Shown piece after piece: positions 39,901 to 48,599 of a DNA stretch of 64,000 nt. The number at the start of each line of letters is the position of its first letter. Position 1 is the stretch's first letter. The DNA comes from Gammaproteobacteria bacterium (GTDB lineage: Bacteria; Pseudomonadota; Gammaproteobacteria; Enterobacterales; Kangiellaceae). A model generated the notes under the pieces. That model ran no database searches, was not told where the DNA came from, and saw only the letters and a list, made by a program, of their open reading frames with translations. Location: the NCBI GenBank assembly GCA_013373375.1, contig JABXHY010000027.1:62001-126000 (forward strand), read 5' to 3'. Made by a program: the position numbers and the translations under genes.

Positions 39901-40430
39901 AGTGGGACGTGAACAAATGAGTTAGAGCTTTCATCGAACCGGCTTAATCCTTTTCGCGTTCCAATCCATACTGTGTCCTGTTGGTCAATAAAGATGGATT
40001 GAATATAGCCAGCGCTAATACTTTTATCGGCTGCTGTGTCATTAAAACTCTTGAACGTTTCGGTCGGCAGATGGTAACGGCTTAATCCAGTTGCTGTTCC
40101 TATCCAAAGATATTGCTTACTGGATTGATACGTTATTTTGGTAATGAAATTCCCTGCAATTGAGTTCTCAGATTTATTGGATTTGACAAATCGCTTTGAG
40201 CTAAAGGCATCGATACGAACAAGTCCATCCTGAGTGCCCACCCATAGGTACCCTTTATCATCAGAAACGATAGTTGAGTTGGTTAAATCAAGCCCTCGAA
40301 ACTCTTTGATTGCAGCAATTCTGTATTTCACGGCATCTAAGTGAAACACTGTTGTATCAGTCGATAATGTCTGTTGCGCTGTTAAATTTAAGCTGATTAT
40401 GGCTAGCAAACTACCAAAGAGTTTTCTCAT
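36927..40430 (-). CDS. Propeller (reg_prop) + Y_Y_Y + TM + GAF + GGDEF diguanylate cyclase
   Basis: 1167 aa; signal peptide, LWVGTxxGL blades, FRLIGFNEKWSETSGENRRATYTNLEPGTYIFEVYSTN, GAF region, FTDYLTDLPNRRAF, IARWGGEEFVFMLPN. Confidence 0.94.
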   Translation of the reverse strand: MRKLFGSLLAIISLNLTAQQTLSTDTTVFHLDAVKYRIAAIKEFRGLDLTNSTIVSDDKGYLWVGTQDGLVRIDAFSSKRFVKSNKSENSIAGNFITKITYQSSKQYLWIGTATGLSRYHLPTETFKSFNDTAADKSISAGYIQSIFIDQQDTVWIGTRKGLSRFDESSNSFVHVPLKVNSNENESATSIMDIKQNETGELWVATHQGIMVLLDNSVIRNFQPIKADSNKRHVITGLLFQSQDTVWIGTEQNGLLLYDIENDKITPFTQESTNSKLPSNYIRSLLLSKSRNEIWVGTDGGLSIYHTEKREFLPLFNNESISEGIVALYEDNNGIIWIGTWSKGLHRFNPNETQIGTFSRKLLSSLGENLRRIIRGKEDDIWFSNYSTLFQLKTQKNLLTRYDIAPVNLAKNRAIPIWNSKENTLYLLTRDLYRIKEDSRYDEIRVPDEIRDLSWYGANFDSKGQLWLRSRNLGIFCLDPSLKKVIHQIPTSISGFARQIDESTMVFGTQQASYFVNINSFETIEHNLENTEGMLNVNITGYYKDSKDRVWMGTSGGIHELVSDITEPKYHTWSIDEGLPTDVITGPIPDNFGYLWFSSTDGLIRFDPNRETITQYDIDAGALSNYSIGQYTKDPKQRLYFLGPAGISVIDQSTISESPPKNRVIISDVLIRSSSSRQESVDQLSQIIEGKPTNIVEYRESITLPPESREFSVEFTTPYSGDSKKEVFYFRLIGFNEKWSETSGENRRATYTNLEPGTYIFEVYSTNSHGVPSSSEEITIILEPFFYETLWFKTLIVLILMSLAAAWYRYRVNKIKEYNLLLEKQVEQRTRDINTLADIGRDIVSVLEIDDLSEHLYHHINRSLEINVVGIGVYDPANELVRFEKSHENGKALPTFSKPMDTTAELAAWCVHYGKEVVMQCYEDRNNYLTTTEKSQIGERMESIIYIPIVSRNESKLGCITIQSSKVNAFTEEDLQFIRTIANYTSIALDNTIAHHELKRISFTDYLTDLPNRRAFLEQSRYQISINNRSVQPISFAIADIDNFKTLNDTYGHDSGDIVLQRVAKIFRSALRTQDLIARWGGEEFVFMLPNTDCHGAKIALEKARKSLEKETFLLKDQELRVTSTFGICQYKNKLSIEEIIDLADRALYTGKESGRNQVQVITETGKE

Positions 40431-40699
40431 ATTATGGTTTTTTTTATGGGTGATAAACTAAGTATCGGAAAAACAAGCAGAAATTCAAGGTCTATAAATG
40501 CTAATTTAGGGGCTCTAACTGATATTAAGGCCAATTGAAGAGTTTCAAATTGGCGATACTCTGCCATGGTACCCTGGGTGAGTTCTATGAGCTCATTTGT
40601 GTCTAAGGACTGCCAAGCTTGAATCGCCTAACACTCGTAAGATTTAGAGCGAAAATTCTCCACCTAGGGAATTCGAGTAAGGAATTGCTGAATGGGAGG

Positions 40700-40861
40700 T
40701 TAATCTTGCCCTGCGCTTTTACCTGCAGTTTCAGTCGTATTAACTTTTTGTTCAACAAACGTCTCTTTCGCCATTAGCTTTCCTTTCAGGTCAAACACTT
40801 CGAGCGTTATTTTTGAGCCTTTATCAAAGCTTCTTAATGGTATTCGAAGGTATTTGTCACT
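40700..40861 (-). pseudogene. Orphan 3' coding remnant (53 codons plus stop, no start codon)
   Basis: Minus strand reads SDKYLRIPLRSFDKGSKITLEVFDLKGKLMAKETFVEQKVNTTETAGKSAGQD*, with an in-frame TAA immediately upstream; absent from the ORF track. Confidence 0.5.
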
Positions 40862-40893
40862 TTAAAAAATTCATTGTTTGAATAGATAAAACA

Positions 40894-41967
40894 TTATCCA
40901 GTGTATTCGACTCGATTACCTCTCTTTAAGACGGCATCTGTCTCAATAAACTCGTTATCAATCCTGGACGATTCAAACTTTACAGGCAGCCCCAGAGAAC
41001 TGTAAAAACTCGCTTGGTCTTGTAAATGAAAGTGCAAATGGGGTTCACTAGAGTTTCCGGAGTGCCCACACAATCCAATTGTTTGGCCTTTTTTTACTTT
41101 ATCACCTTGTTTTAGTGGAATACTGCCTTTTATTAGGTGCGCATAAAACCCATACTCACTTTCGGCATGTTTGATAATTACATGGCTGCCTGCAAGGTTG
41201 CGAGTTAGAAAGTCCATTACCCAAAATCCAATCAGTGGCCCATCTGAAATATTGTTCACTACTTTAATTACTTCTCCATCGGCCGCAGCAAGTATCGGTT
41301 GTTCGTAGCAAAAGTAATCCGTGAGCTTTGTACCTGAACTTGAATGTCGTTTAAAGCCTGCGTCAGCTTTTACGAAATCATAAGCGTATCGTTGAGTTAA
41401 CAATTCCCAGGAGTGCGATGTTTCTGGCGTTGGTCCACCATTGTAAACTAGCCATTCACCGTCAAACGGTAAGCGATAACTTACTTTAGTTTTGTAGTCC
41501 TTAAAATCTTGCTCTTCATTGATTCCTTCGGAATCGAGTCGACGAAAAGTTTTCATCTGACCCAGCAATATTCTAACGTGTTGAACCAAAATAAACGGAT
41601 TAAGTATGGTTAACATTGAAGAGCCGTAAAATATTATTAAGGGTAACATCTTGCCTTTTAATCCTGTGCCATTGAAAGGGCCCGGTGTGGGCCAATCGTA
41701 AGCGGGATGTCGCTCTTGTTGTTCTTGCTGTTTCGATTTTTGGCGTAACTTGGCCGGTAAAAATAACACTTTATAAAGTTTGGCAATTGCAAGGTATAGG
41801 CCTACCGCAATTAAAATTCTAGAGAGGATGGACCACTCTTGCCCCCAAAAATGGATGACCGCAAAAAAAGTTAAAAAGTAGATTAGCCATGGCATTAGCC
41901 TGTGAAAGGAAGCCGATCGGCTTTTAGTTTCGTTCGAAAATTCTGATGTTGAGTTTGGATGTGTCAT
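40894..41967 (-). CDS. M23 family metallopeptidase, membrane-anchored
   Basis: 357 aa; N-terminal hydrophobic segments, YAHLIKGSIPLKQGDKVKKGQTIGLCGHSGNSSEPHLHFHLQD (HxHFH). Confidence 0.88.
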   Translation of the reverse strand: MTHPNSTSEFSNETKSRSASFHRLMPWLIYFLTFFAVIHFWGQEWSILSRILIAVGLYLAIAKLYKVLFLPAKLRQKSKQQEQQERHPAYDWPTPGPFNGTGLKGKMLPLIIFYGSSMLTILNPFILVQHVRILLGQMKTFRRLDSEGINEEQDFKDYKTKVSYRLPFDGEWLVYNGGPTPETSHSWELLTQRYAYDFVKADAGFKRHSSSGTKLTDYFCYEQPILAAADGEVIKVVNNISDGPLIGFWVMDFLTRNLAGSHVIIKHAESEYGFYAHLIKGSIPLKQGDKVKKGQTIGLCGHSGNSSEPHLHFHLQDQASFYSSLGLPVKFESSRIDNEFIETDAVLKRGNRVEYTG

Positions 41968-42170
41968 AGATTCTATTTCGGCTTAATTCCAATATCCGTG
42001 TTGTCCGGTAAATTACTGCTCCGTCGGGAGAATAACAATATTCGGCTAGGGTGCTTTTTGAAAAGTATCAAAATAATGTCTTTGCCGGCTAATTTGGGTG
42101 CTAAATATGATTCCTTTGGGTTAAAATACATGTGTTTTTAGAGAATAACCTTAAGAGAGCTGCCTTAATT

Positions 42171-42947
42171 ATGACTGCTGTGAATCAAAAAGTTGTCGAG
42201 CGGTGTTTAGCAGAATTAAAGATCGCTCTAAGAGCCAAAGGGATTAAATACGCGAACCTGGCCGAATTAATGGATGTTTCAGAAGTTACGGTTAAGCGCA
42301 TGTTAAATCAGTCGGATATTGGATTAGAAAGGCTGATAAGCCTTGCTGAAATTGCAGGATTGAATGCAGCAGAGCTTTTGCAAACCGCAATCAATTCTCC
42401 TCAGCCTCATTATTATTTCACCGATATTCAAGATAAAGCTTTTCACCAAAACAAGCATTTATATCATTATTTTAGTGAGCTTTTTTACTACAAAAAGACA
42501 CCTGAGCAGATTCAGCAGGAAAATAAAATATCGGATATTTCAACGTATCGATATTTACGAAAACTCGAAGATATCGAGTTAATCGAATTACAGATTAATA
42601 ATAAATTTACTTTTCGCGCCAAAGCACCACTTGGGTTTTCTGCGAATAGCTTAGTGCTTAAAGAAGTGATAACTCAGCATATACAGGCGACATGCGATGC
42701 CGTAATGAGTAGCAACTCGGATCCGAGCTTTTTCATGCGAGTTAAACCGATGCGAGCTCCAGAATCATTTTATCTAGAAATGGCCGACGAGCTAAAAAAG
42801 GTCGTCGATCGATATACTGGAATTGCAGAGTCTGCGTTTTCTCATAAGGAAGAGCTTCCTACGTTTCAGGTGACAGTGGTTGGGCATCCTTTTGAATTGA
42901 CGGATGTAGAATTAGAGCCTATTGTCGATGTTGACTCTTGTTTATAA
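42171..42947 (+). CDS. Helix-turn-helix (XRE-like) transcriptional regulator
   Basis: ORF opens at GTG 42132 but ATG 42171 is a better start. LKIALRAKGIKYANLAELMDVSEVTVKRMLNQ HTH followed by LAEIAGLNAAELLQTA. Confidence 0.75.
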   Translation: MTAVNQKVVERCLAELKIALRAKGIKYANLAELMDVSEVTVKRMLNQSDIGLERLISLAEIAGLNAAELLQTAINSPQPHYYFTDIQDKAFHQNKHLYHYFSELFYYKKTPEQIQQENKISDISTYRYLRKLEDIELIELQINNKFTFRAKAPLGFSANSLVLKEVITQHIQATCDAVMSSNSDPSFFMRVKPMRAPESFYLEMADELKKVVDRYTGIAESAFSHKEELPTFQVTVVGHPFELTDVELEPIVDVDSCL

Positions 42948-43194
42948 ATAGTGAGCTAATTAAGAGTTAGAAAGAAACGACCTATTTCATCCTACAGTTC
43001 GAAAATTCAATCTGTAATAATCCCACAGTATAGAAAGTTTTGAGTACATGAGTGACGATAGGTAATATAACTGGCTTTGAAAGAATAACTAAGCGCATTA
43101 AAGGTACTGAGCTACGACCTCTAAGCCTGCTTAATGACTGTAACAGTCAATGAATTGAGTCTATTCTTTAATCTTAATAAAACGGAAATATTCA

Positions 43195-43893
43195 ATGAAA
43201 CACTTTTTCATCTTACTAATTGTAATCTCAATTACAGCTTGTAGCACAAGCAGAGGATTTAATAGAGATTATCTTCGTAATTCTCTAAATAGTCATAAAA
43301 AAGAAATTACCGATGAACAAATAAAGAAAGCACTAGAAACAAAGGCTGAGCTTCCAGAGCTCTTTAAACTTGCGATATACGCTGAATTGAATTCTTGGCA
43401 AGTACATTGGGATGAAAATGATAAGAAAGAATTAGAATCACTGGAGCAAAAGCTAAAAGAGTCAAATGTCGTATCGGAAGTTATTTTCCTTAACTCATCC
43501 ATGTTTGAAGGCGATGGGCTTGCCGCAATTCGACTAGCTGCTGCAAGAACTGGATCGGATGCAGTTCTTGTGATTCATGGAGCTGGCTCCTCAGATAGGT
43601 ACAATAATTTTTGGGGTGCAACTTACTTTCTTATGATTACACCTTTCTTTATTCCTGGAACTGTTTCAGATGGGCTTTTTATGCTTAACGCTTCACTGTG
43701 GGACGTTCGATATCAATATCTATACCTTTCTGCTGAAGCCGAAGCTAAAGCCTCGCAAACGGGTACAGCATTTCATCTTGAAGACAGTCATGTTTTGGCT
43801 GAAGCCAAGTCAAAAGCTGTAGTATTGCTGCGAAAAGAAATTGAAGAGCAATTATTGTCAATGCATAAAGCTCATAAAAATAAGAAGAAGTAG
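43195..43893 (+). CDS. Putative lipoprotein
   Basis: 232 aa; MKHFFILLIVISITACSTS lipobox; GSDAVLVIHGAG...MLNASLWDVRYQYLYLSAEAEAKA. Confidence 0.7.
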   Translation: MKHFFILLIVISITACSTSRGFNRDYLRNSLNSHKKEITDEQIKKALETKAELPELFKLAIYAELNSWQVHWDENDKKELESLEQKLKESNVVSEVIFLNSSMFEGDGLAAIRLAAARTGSDAVLVIHGAGSSDRYNNFWGATYFLMITPFFIPGTVSDGLFMLNASLWDVRYQYLYLSAEAEAKASQTGTAFHLEDSHVLAEAKSKAVVLLRKEIEEQLLSMHKAHKNKKK

Positions 43894-43924
43894 TTCGCTC
43901 TGATGCGTGAGCGACGATATCTAA

Positions 43925-43976
43925 TAGTTACTAGCTTTATTTGAGAAGTGCTCACAAGTATTAAAGCTAGTAACTA
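43925..43976. repeat. Perfect 15-bp inverted repeat with nested 4-bp stem
   Basis: TAGTTACTAGCTTTA ... TAAAGCTAGTAACTA; spacer contains TGAG-aagtg-CTCA. Confidence 0.9.
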
Positions 43977-44047
43977 ACCCCTCCGTTTCACCGACCTCGT
44001 TTGTACTTATCCTGGGCTTTTCCAGAACCCGATTAGTAGTAATTGAT

Positions 44048-45055
44048 ATGAAGTATATTTGGGGTACCTTTTGTATATTGTTTTGTAACATTGTCCTGGC
44101 TCTAAGTCCTGTTCCTCCAAAGCAGGGTGCTACTAAAGGCGTTAAAGCTGGCATAGATTTAAATCATGACATTCCTCGAGAAGAGTTAATTCAACAGCTC
44201 TTTGACCTTAATCAACAAATTGATATTCACTCGGTTAAGCTTTATCTAGCCAAAAATGCTGATTTAGAAGTTGCAGATGCTTTGTTAGAAAGGCTTGAAC
44301 TAGAGGTGGATCAACCTGAAGTTGGTCAACTGTACGACCTATGTGCAAAAGGACCTAATTATGATATTTCTCGCGGAGTAGAGGCCTTACTTTATGCTAG
44401 CAATCTTTATCCAGACAATTTTAGGGAAATAAAACTCCAGTTGCTAAGCCACAACATCGATTATTTAGCGCTGACAGCTCTATTGAATTTTGCATTGATT
44501 GATAGTGATGACAATGCCATAAAAAGCATAACCCAGCGATGCAGTGATTTCTTTCCAGATGAAATGTCGACCTTTATGAATCATTTATATTCAATACATT
44601 GCGATGGATTGAAAGCGCACCAATTAATGGCAACACTCAATAGTGATGATTACCGAAAAGCTCAACGAACGATAGACCTGTTTAAATGTTTTGAAGAAAG
44701 TGCGGCTCAAGCATTGGTTGTGCACTTTGTTGAACAATCTTGGCCTGAGCAAAATTATTGGGTATTCGATAATATGCGAAACTTGAACAAAGAGAATTTA
44801 CGACAGTTCGAAGAAAAAGGACGTATTAGGTTTAAATTATTTAAATGGCTGGTTAGGAATGAGTTGCAAGAGCCTTTGCATGCGTGGTCTGATAGAGCAA
44901 AAGGAGATTTGAAATTCGTGCTTGATGCTTTTCTTTTAATGTCTGGTGATGAAAAGCGAGTGCCTGAATTTAAAATAAATTATTGCTCTCTTGAGGACGA
45001 AAAAGTTCTATCGGAAGTTAATAAAATACTTATGCGATTTAAGGAACAGTGTTAA
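44048..45055 (+). CDS. Hypothetical exported protein
   Basis: 335 aa; signal-peptide-like MKYIWGTFCILFCNIVLALS; no family recognised. Confidence 0.65.
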   Translation: MKYIWGTFCILFCNIVLALSPVPPKQGATKGVKAGIDLNHDIPREELIQQLFDLNQQIDIHSVKLYLAKNADLEVADALLERLELEVDQPEVGQLYDLCAKGPNYDISRGVEALLYASNLYPDNFREIKLQLLSHNIDYLALTALLNFALIDSDDNAIKSITQRCSDFFPDEMSTFMNHLYSIHCDGLKAHQLMATLNSDDYRKAQRTIDLFKCFEESAAQALVVHFVEQSWPEQNYWVFDNMRNLNKENLRQFEEKGRIRFKLFKWLVRNELQEPLHAWSDRAKGDLKFVLDAFLLMSGDEKRVPEFKINYCSLEDEKVLSEVNKILMRFKEQC

Positions 45056-45842
45056 TTAAGTCAGTTAGCTCTTTGGTAACAGTATCTGTTATCTCATCAA
45101 ACCTTTGGTAGTTTGCTGTGTTTCTATCGCACTCGTAACGGAGGGATGACCACAACTGTCGAGTGCGCTGGAGCTGCTCTTTAACTGTCTTTGAAGATAA
45201 ATTATTTGAAGATTTACCATTTTGTTTTAACCCTCCAGACGGAAATAAATGCCCAAGCTTTCGTGAAATATTTAAATGATAAAGTGCATCTTTTTGAGCG
45301 GCTTCGTTGCAACTCGCAAGACTTGTTTGATTTTTGAATTCAGAGTTTAATTCATCGAAAGTAAAACCTTCACTGGAAACGCTTGCTACAGTTATTCGAG
45401 GCTCTAGATCAACCAATATTGCGGATAACTCCACCGTTTCTTTTTGACGCATTAACGTGGTCGCACGAGCATTAACGCTGAATACTCCTGTTGGTGATTG
45501 AATAATTATTGGATACTCTGACATCGAATGCCCTGGCATTAACATATTGGCTTCGGTCTTTTCAATTGCCGGTAAAATAAATTTTCCAGAATTGTCTGAC
45601 ACTGTTGGTTTAGCAGGATATTGTTTATGTTGTACAACAACGTCTGAAATGGGTTCTCCAGTTTGCAAGGCGATAACTGTTCCTTTAACTTCAGGCGTTT
45701 TATAAACTGTCCCAACAGTAGGAAAACATCCTTCTAGGAAAAGTAAACTCGATAAAACAGCGAGTATTGAAAAGCTTTTTTTCAATACTTTTTTTAGTGT
45801 AGAAGTTGGCCTTATAGTATTGATTTTTTCTGTTTGCAACAT
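45039..45842 (-). CDS. Putative lipoprotein with carboxypeptidase-regulatory-like (Ig-like) domain
   Basis: 267 aa; SLLFLEGCF lipobox; VKGTVIALQTGEPISDVVVQHKQYPAKPTVSDNSGKFILPAI. 3' end overlaps the convergent neighbour by 17 nt. Confidence 0.72.
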   Translation of the reverse strand: MLQTEKINTIRPTSTLKKVLKKSFSILAVLSSLLFLEGCFPTVGTVYKTPEVKGTVIALQTGEPISDVVVQHKQYPAKPTVSDNSGKFILPAIEKTEANMLMPGHSMSEYPIIIQSPTGVFSVNARATTLMRQKETVELSAILVDLEPRITVASVSSEGFTFDELNSEFKNQTSLASCNEAAQKDALYHLNISRKLGHLFPSGGLKQNGKSSNNLSSKTVKEQLQRTRQLWSSLRYECDRNTANYQRFDEITDTVTKELTDLINTVP

Positions 45843-45937
45843 GAAGCGATTCGCTGTTCAAAATATTCGGATGTATTAAAGTCTAGACAGCTGCTGCACG
45901 AATGTAAAAAAGTTTTAAGTAACCGCTAAAGTTTTAA

Positions 45938-46786
45938 TTATTCTTTTGGTAAGCGGGTTTCTTTCAAAGATGCTTTAATGCGTTTCAAATGCTCTTGAAA
46001 CACTGGACCTCGGCGTAGCATTACACCTGTTGCTAAAATATCCGTTATGGTGAGGTGAATGATGCGAGACGTCATCGGCGTATAGACATCGGTATCTTCC
46101 TGATCGCCAGGTACTTCAATCACCAGATGACAAATATTGGTGAGCGGCGAATCAGCGCTGGTAATTCCAATTACTGTTGCTCCTGACTGAGAGGCCATTT
46201 GAGCAGCTTCTATCAGAGGAATTGTTCGACCTGTGTAGGAGTATAGTACTAGGACGTCACCATTTTGTGCCGCTGCAGCTGCCATGCGCTGTTTAAGCAC
46301 ATCGTCGTAAGCTATAGTGGGTGTGCCCAAACGGAAAAAACGATTTTCGGCATCCTGTGCAACTGCTCCTGAACTGCCAAGCCCGTAAAACATAATTCTT
46401 TTCGCCTGTGCCAGAGTATCGACTACTCGTGATACTGCTGCCGGATCAATCATTTTGCGAGCTTCACTTAACGACATTAATGTTGCATCGAACAATTTAT
46501 TAGTGAAATCTTCTGTTGAATCGTCGAGGGAAACACTACCCGTAAAATAAGGTGTTCCTGTTGCCAAGCTTTGCGCTAATTGAAGTTTAAAGTCGGGAAA
46601 CCCTTTACAGTTCATCGAACGACAAAAGCGATTAACAGTCGGTTCACTTACGTTGGCGGCTCGCGCTAGCGTAGCTATACTGGATTGGTAGGCTTTTTGA
46701 GGATCGGCCAAAACTTCTTCAGCAACCTTCTTCTCAGACTTGCTAAGAGTTTGTAATGCTTCTTCAATACGCTTAATCAGTTTCAT
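45938..46786 (-). CDS. hexR: RpiR-family transcriptional regulator HexR
   Basis: MKLIKRIEEALQTLSKSEKKVAEEVLADPQKAYQSSIATLARAANVSEPTVNRFCRSMNCKGFPDFKLQLAQSL + SIS domain; divergent from zwf. ORF track extends to 46915 but 46786 is the likelier start. Confidence 0.92.
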   Translation of the reverse strand: MKLIKRIEEALQTLSKSEKKVAEEVLADPQKAYQSSIATLARAANVSEPTVNRFCRSMNCKGFPDFKLQLAQSLATGTPYFTGSVSLDDSTEDFTNKLFDATLMSLSEARKMIDPAAVSRVVDTLAQAKRIMFYGLGSSGAVAQDAENRFFRLGTPTIAYDDVLKQRMAAAAAQNGDVLVLYSYTGRTIPLIEAAQMASQSGATVIGITSADSPLTNICHLVIEVPGDQEDTDVYTPMTSRIIHLTITDILATGVMLRRGPVFQEHLKRIKASLKETRLPKE

Positions 46787-46951
46787 GCTTATCTGTCGGT
46801 GGCTAAGTTCAACGGCTGTGCTAAAGCTCGAATGAATAGGGTTTACCTCATTCAAATGAAGATCTAGCTTTAAAATAATACCAAATACCGTGGTTTTTGT
46901 GAAAGCTTCTTTCAAAATTGTGTAGGTTTATTAGTCTTATTAGGAATTAAA

Positions 46952-46966
46952 TGTAATAAAATTACG
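46952..46966. promoter_or_regulatory. HexR operator
   Basis: TGTAATAAAATTACG in the hexR/zwf intergenic region, matching the known TGTAATnnnATTACA palindrome except for the last base. Confidence 0.82.
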
Positions 46967-47095
46967 TAATGTTTAGGGTTTTTAGCAATAAAAGTAGGTT
47001 AAACTGAAATTTAATTTCAAAAACGGGTTGTTATTGTTGCTTCGGTTCGTATAATGGCCTTCTAACTTTCATAATAAATGTAATAAATTTTCAAA

Positions 47096-48589
47096 ATGAG
47101 TTTTTCGATAAACGAGAAAGCACGCAGTCTGGTTCTGTTTGGGGGCAATGGAGACTTGTCTTATCGAAAGCTCCTGCCAGCTTTGTTTAATCTAGAGCGA
47201 AAAGACTTGCTGGCCGATAACTTAACAATTCTTGGCTGCTCACGTTCGGATATCTCGAATGAGGTGTTCAGAGAAGAAGCGCTGGAAGGTCTGCGTGAAA
47301 ATGCCACCGCACATCCAGATGAAGTACCAGAAATAACAGAAAAATTTCTTAATCGGCTATCTTTTTTAACCGTTGACGCTAATCATCCAGAGCACTTTCA
47401 GGATTTAAAGAAAACTTTGGGCGACTCAATCGCGAATGGTTGTTGTATCTATTATCTTGCAACCCCCCCCGGACTATTTGTTCCAATTTGTCAGTTACTC
47501 AATGATGTGGGGTTAGTTAATTCCAGCTCACGACTGGTGATTGAAAAGCCGATTGGTTACAACCTTGAATCCTCCATCGAAATAAATGATGCAGTTGCTG
47601 CAATTTTCAAAGAAAAAAATATTTACCGTATTGACCATTACATGGGGAAAAGTGCGGTACAGAACTTATTGGCACTGCGTTTCGCCAATGTGATGTTTGA
47701 GCCATTGTGGAATCATAATTTTATTGACCATGTGCAAATTACTGTTTCAGAGTCGGTTGGTGTCGGTAATCGCAAAGCGTTTTACGACAATGTTGGTGCG
47801 CTGCGTGATATGGTGCAAAATCATCTGCTTCAGTTGCTTTCATTTATTGCAATGGAGCCTCCGACACATTTGACGCCAGAAGCTCTGCAATTAGAAAAAA
47901 TAAAAGTGTTTCGGTCGTTACGTCCTATTGAAGGAAAAAGAACCAAATACAATACGGTGCGTGGCCAATACAGTGGTGGAGAAGTCGATGGGAAACGATT
48001 GGCTGCTTATAAAGATGAGGGCGAATCTCCAGCTGAAAGCAATACTGAAAGCTTTGTTGCTTTAAAAGTCGACATAGATAACTGGCGCTGGTCTGGCGTT
48101 CCGTTTTATTTGAGAACCGGAAAACGGCTGAGCACTCGGTACGCAGAAATCGATATTCAATTTAAAGGTATTCATCACTCGATTTTTAAATTGCCGACAA
48201 AAGCGAATCGCTTAATTATTCGATTACAGCCAAAAGACACCATAAAGTTGGTGATAATGAATCAAGAGCCCAGTTTGTCAGGTGCATTGAATCTGGTCAG
48301 CGATCCTTTGAACTTAAGTTTTCACGATCAATATGATCCGGGTGATATCCCAAAAGGCTATGAACGTTTATTGAATGATTGCATTGTCGGAGATTCCACT
48401 TTATTCATGTCGCGATACGAAGTAGAGGAAGCCTGGCGCTGGATTGATGCGATTCTTGCAGGTTGGGAGGAGTTCGATATTCCAGTTGAATATTACCCAG
48501 CTGGATCGATGGGGCCAGATGCTGCCGATCAATTACTTGCCAAAGACGGTCGAAAATGGTTTAACAACCAATACGACAATGAAAAATAA
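47096..48589 (+). CDS. zwf: Glucose-6-phosphate 1-dehydrogenase
   Basis: 497 aa; LVLFGGNGDLSYRKLLPALFNL, RIDHYMGKSAVQNLLALRFAN. Confidence 0.96.
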   Translation: MSFSINEKARSLVLFGGNGDLSYRKLLPALFNLERKDLLADNLTILGCSRSDISNEVFREEALEGLRENATAHPDEVPEITEKFLNRLSFLTVDANHPEHFQDLKKTLGDSIANGCCIYYLATPPGLFVPICQLLNDVGLVNSSSRLVIEKPIGYNLESSIEINDAVAAIFKEKNIYRIDHYMGKSAVQNLLALRFANVMFEPLWNHNFIDHVQITVSESVGVGNRKAFYDNVGALRDMVQNHLLQLLSFIAMEPPTHLTPEALQLEKIKVFRSLRPIEGKRTKYNTVRGQYSGGEVDGKRLAAYKDEGESPAESNTESFVALKVDIDNWRWSGVPFYLRTGKRLSTRYAEIDIQFKGIHHSIFKLPTKANRLIIRLQPKDTIKLVIMNQEPSLSGALNLVSDPLNLSFHDQYDPGDIPKGYERLLNDCIVGDSTLFMSRYEVEEAWRWIDAILAGWEEFDIPVEYYPAGSMGPDAADQLLAKDGRKWFNNQYDNEK

Positions 48590-48599
48590 GGGGTAAACA

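Noticed and set aside
41959-42141. 60-aa ORF between the M23 peptidase and the HTH regulator
   Set aside because: Occupies the divergent promoter region and lacks any recognisable motif; likely chance.
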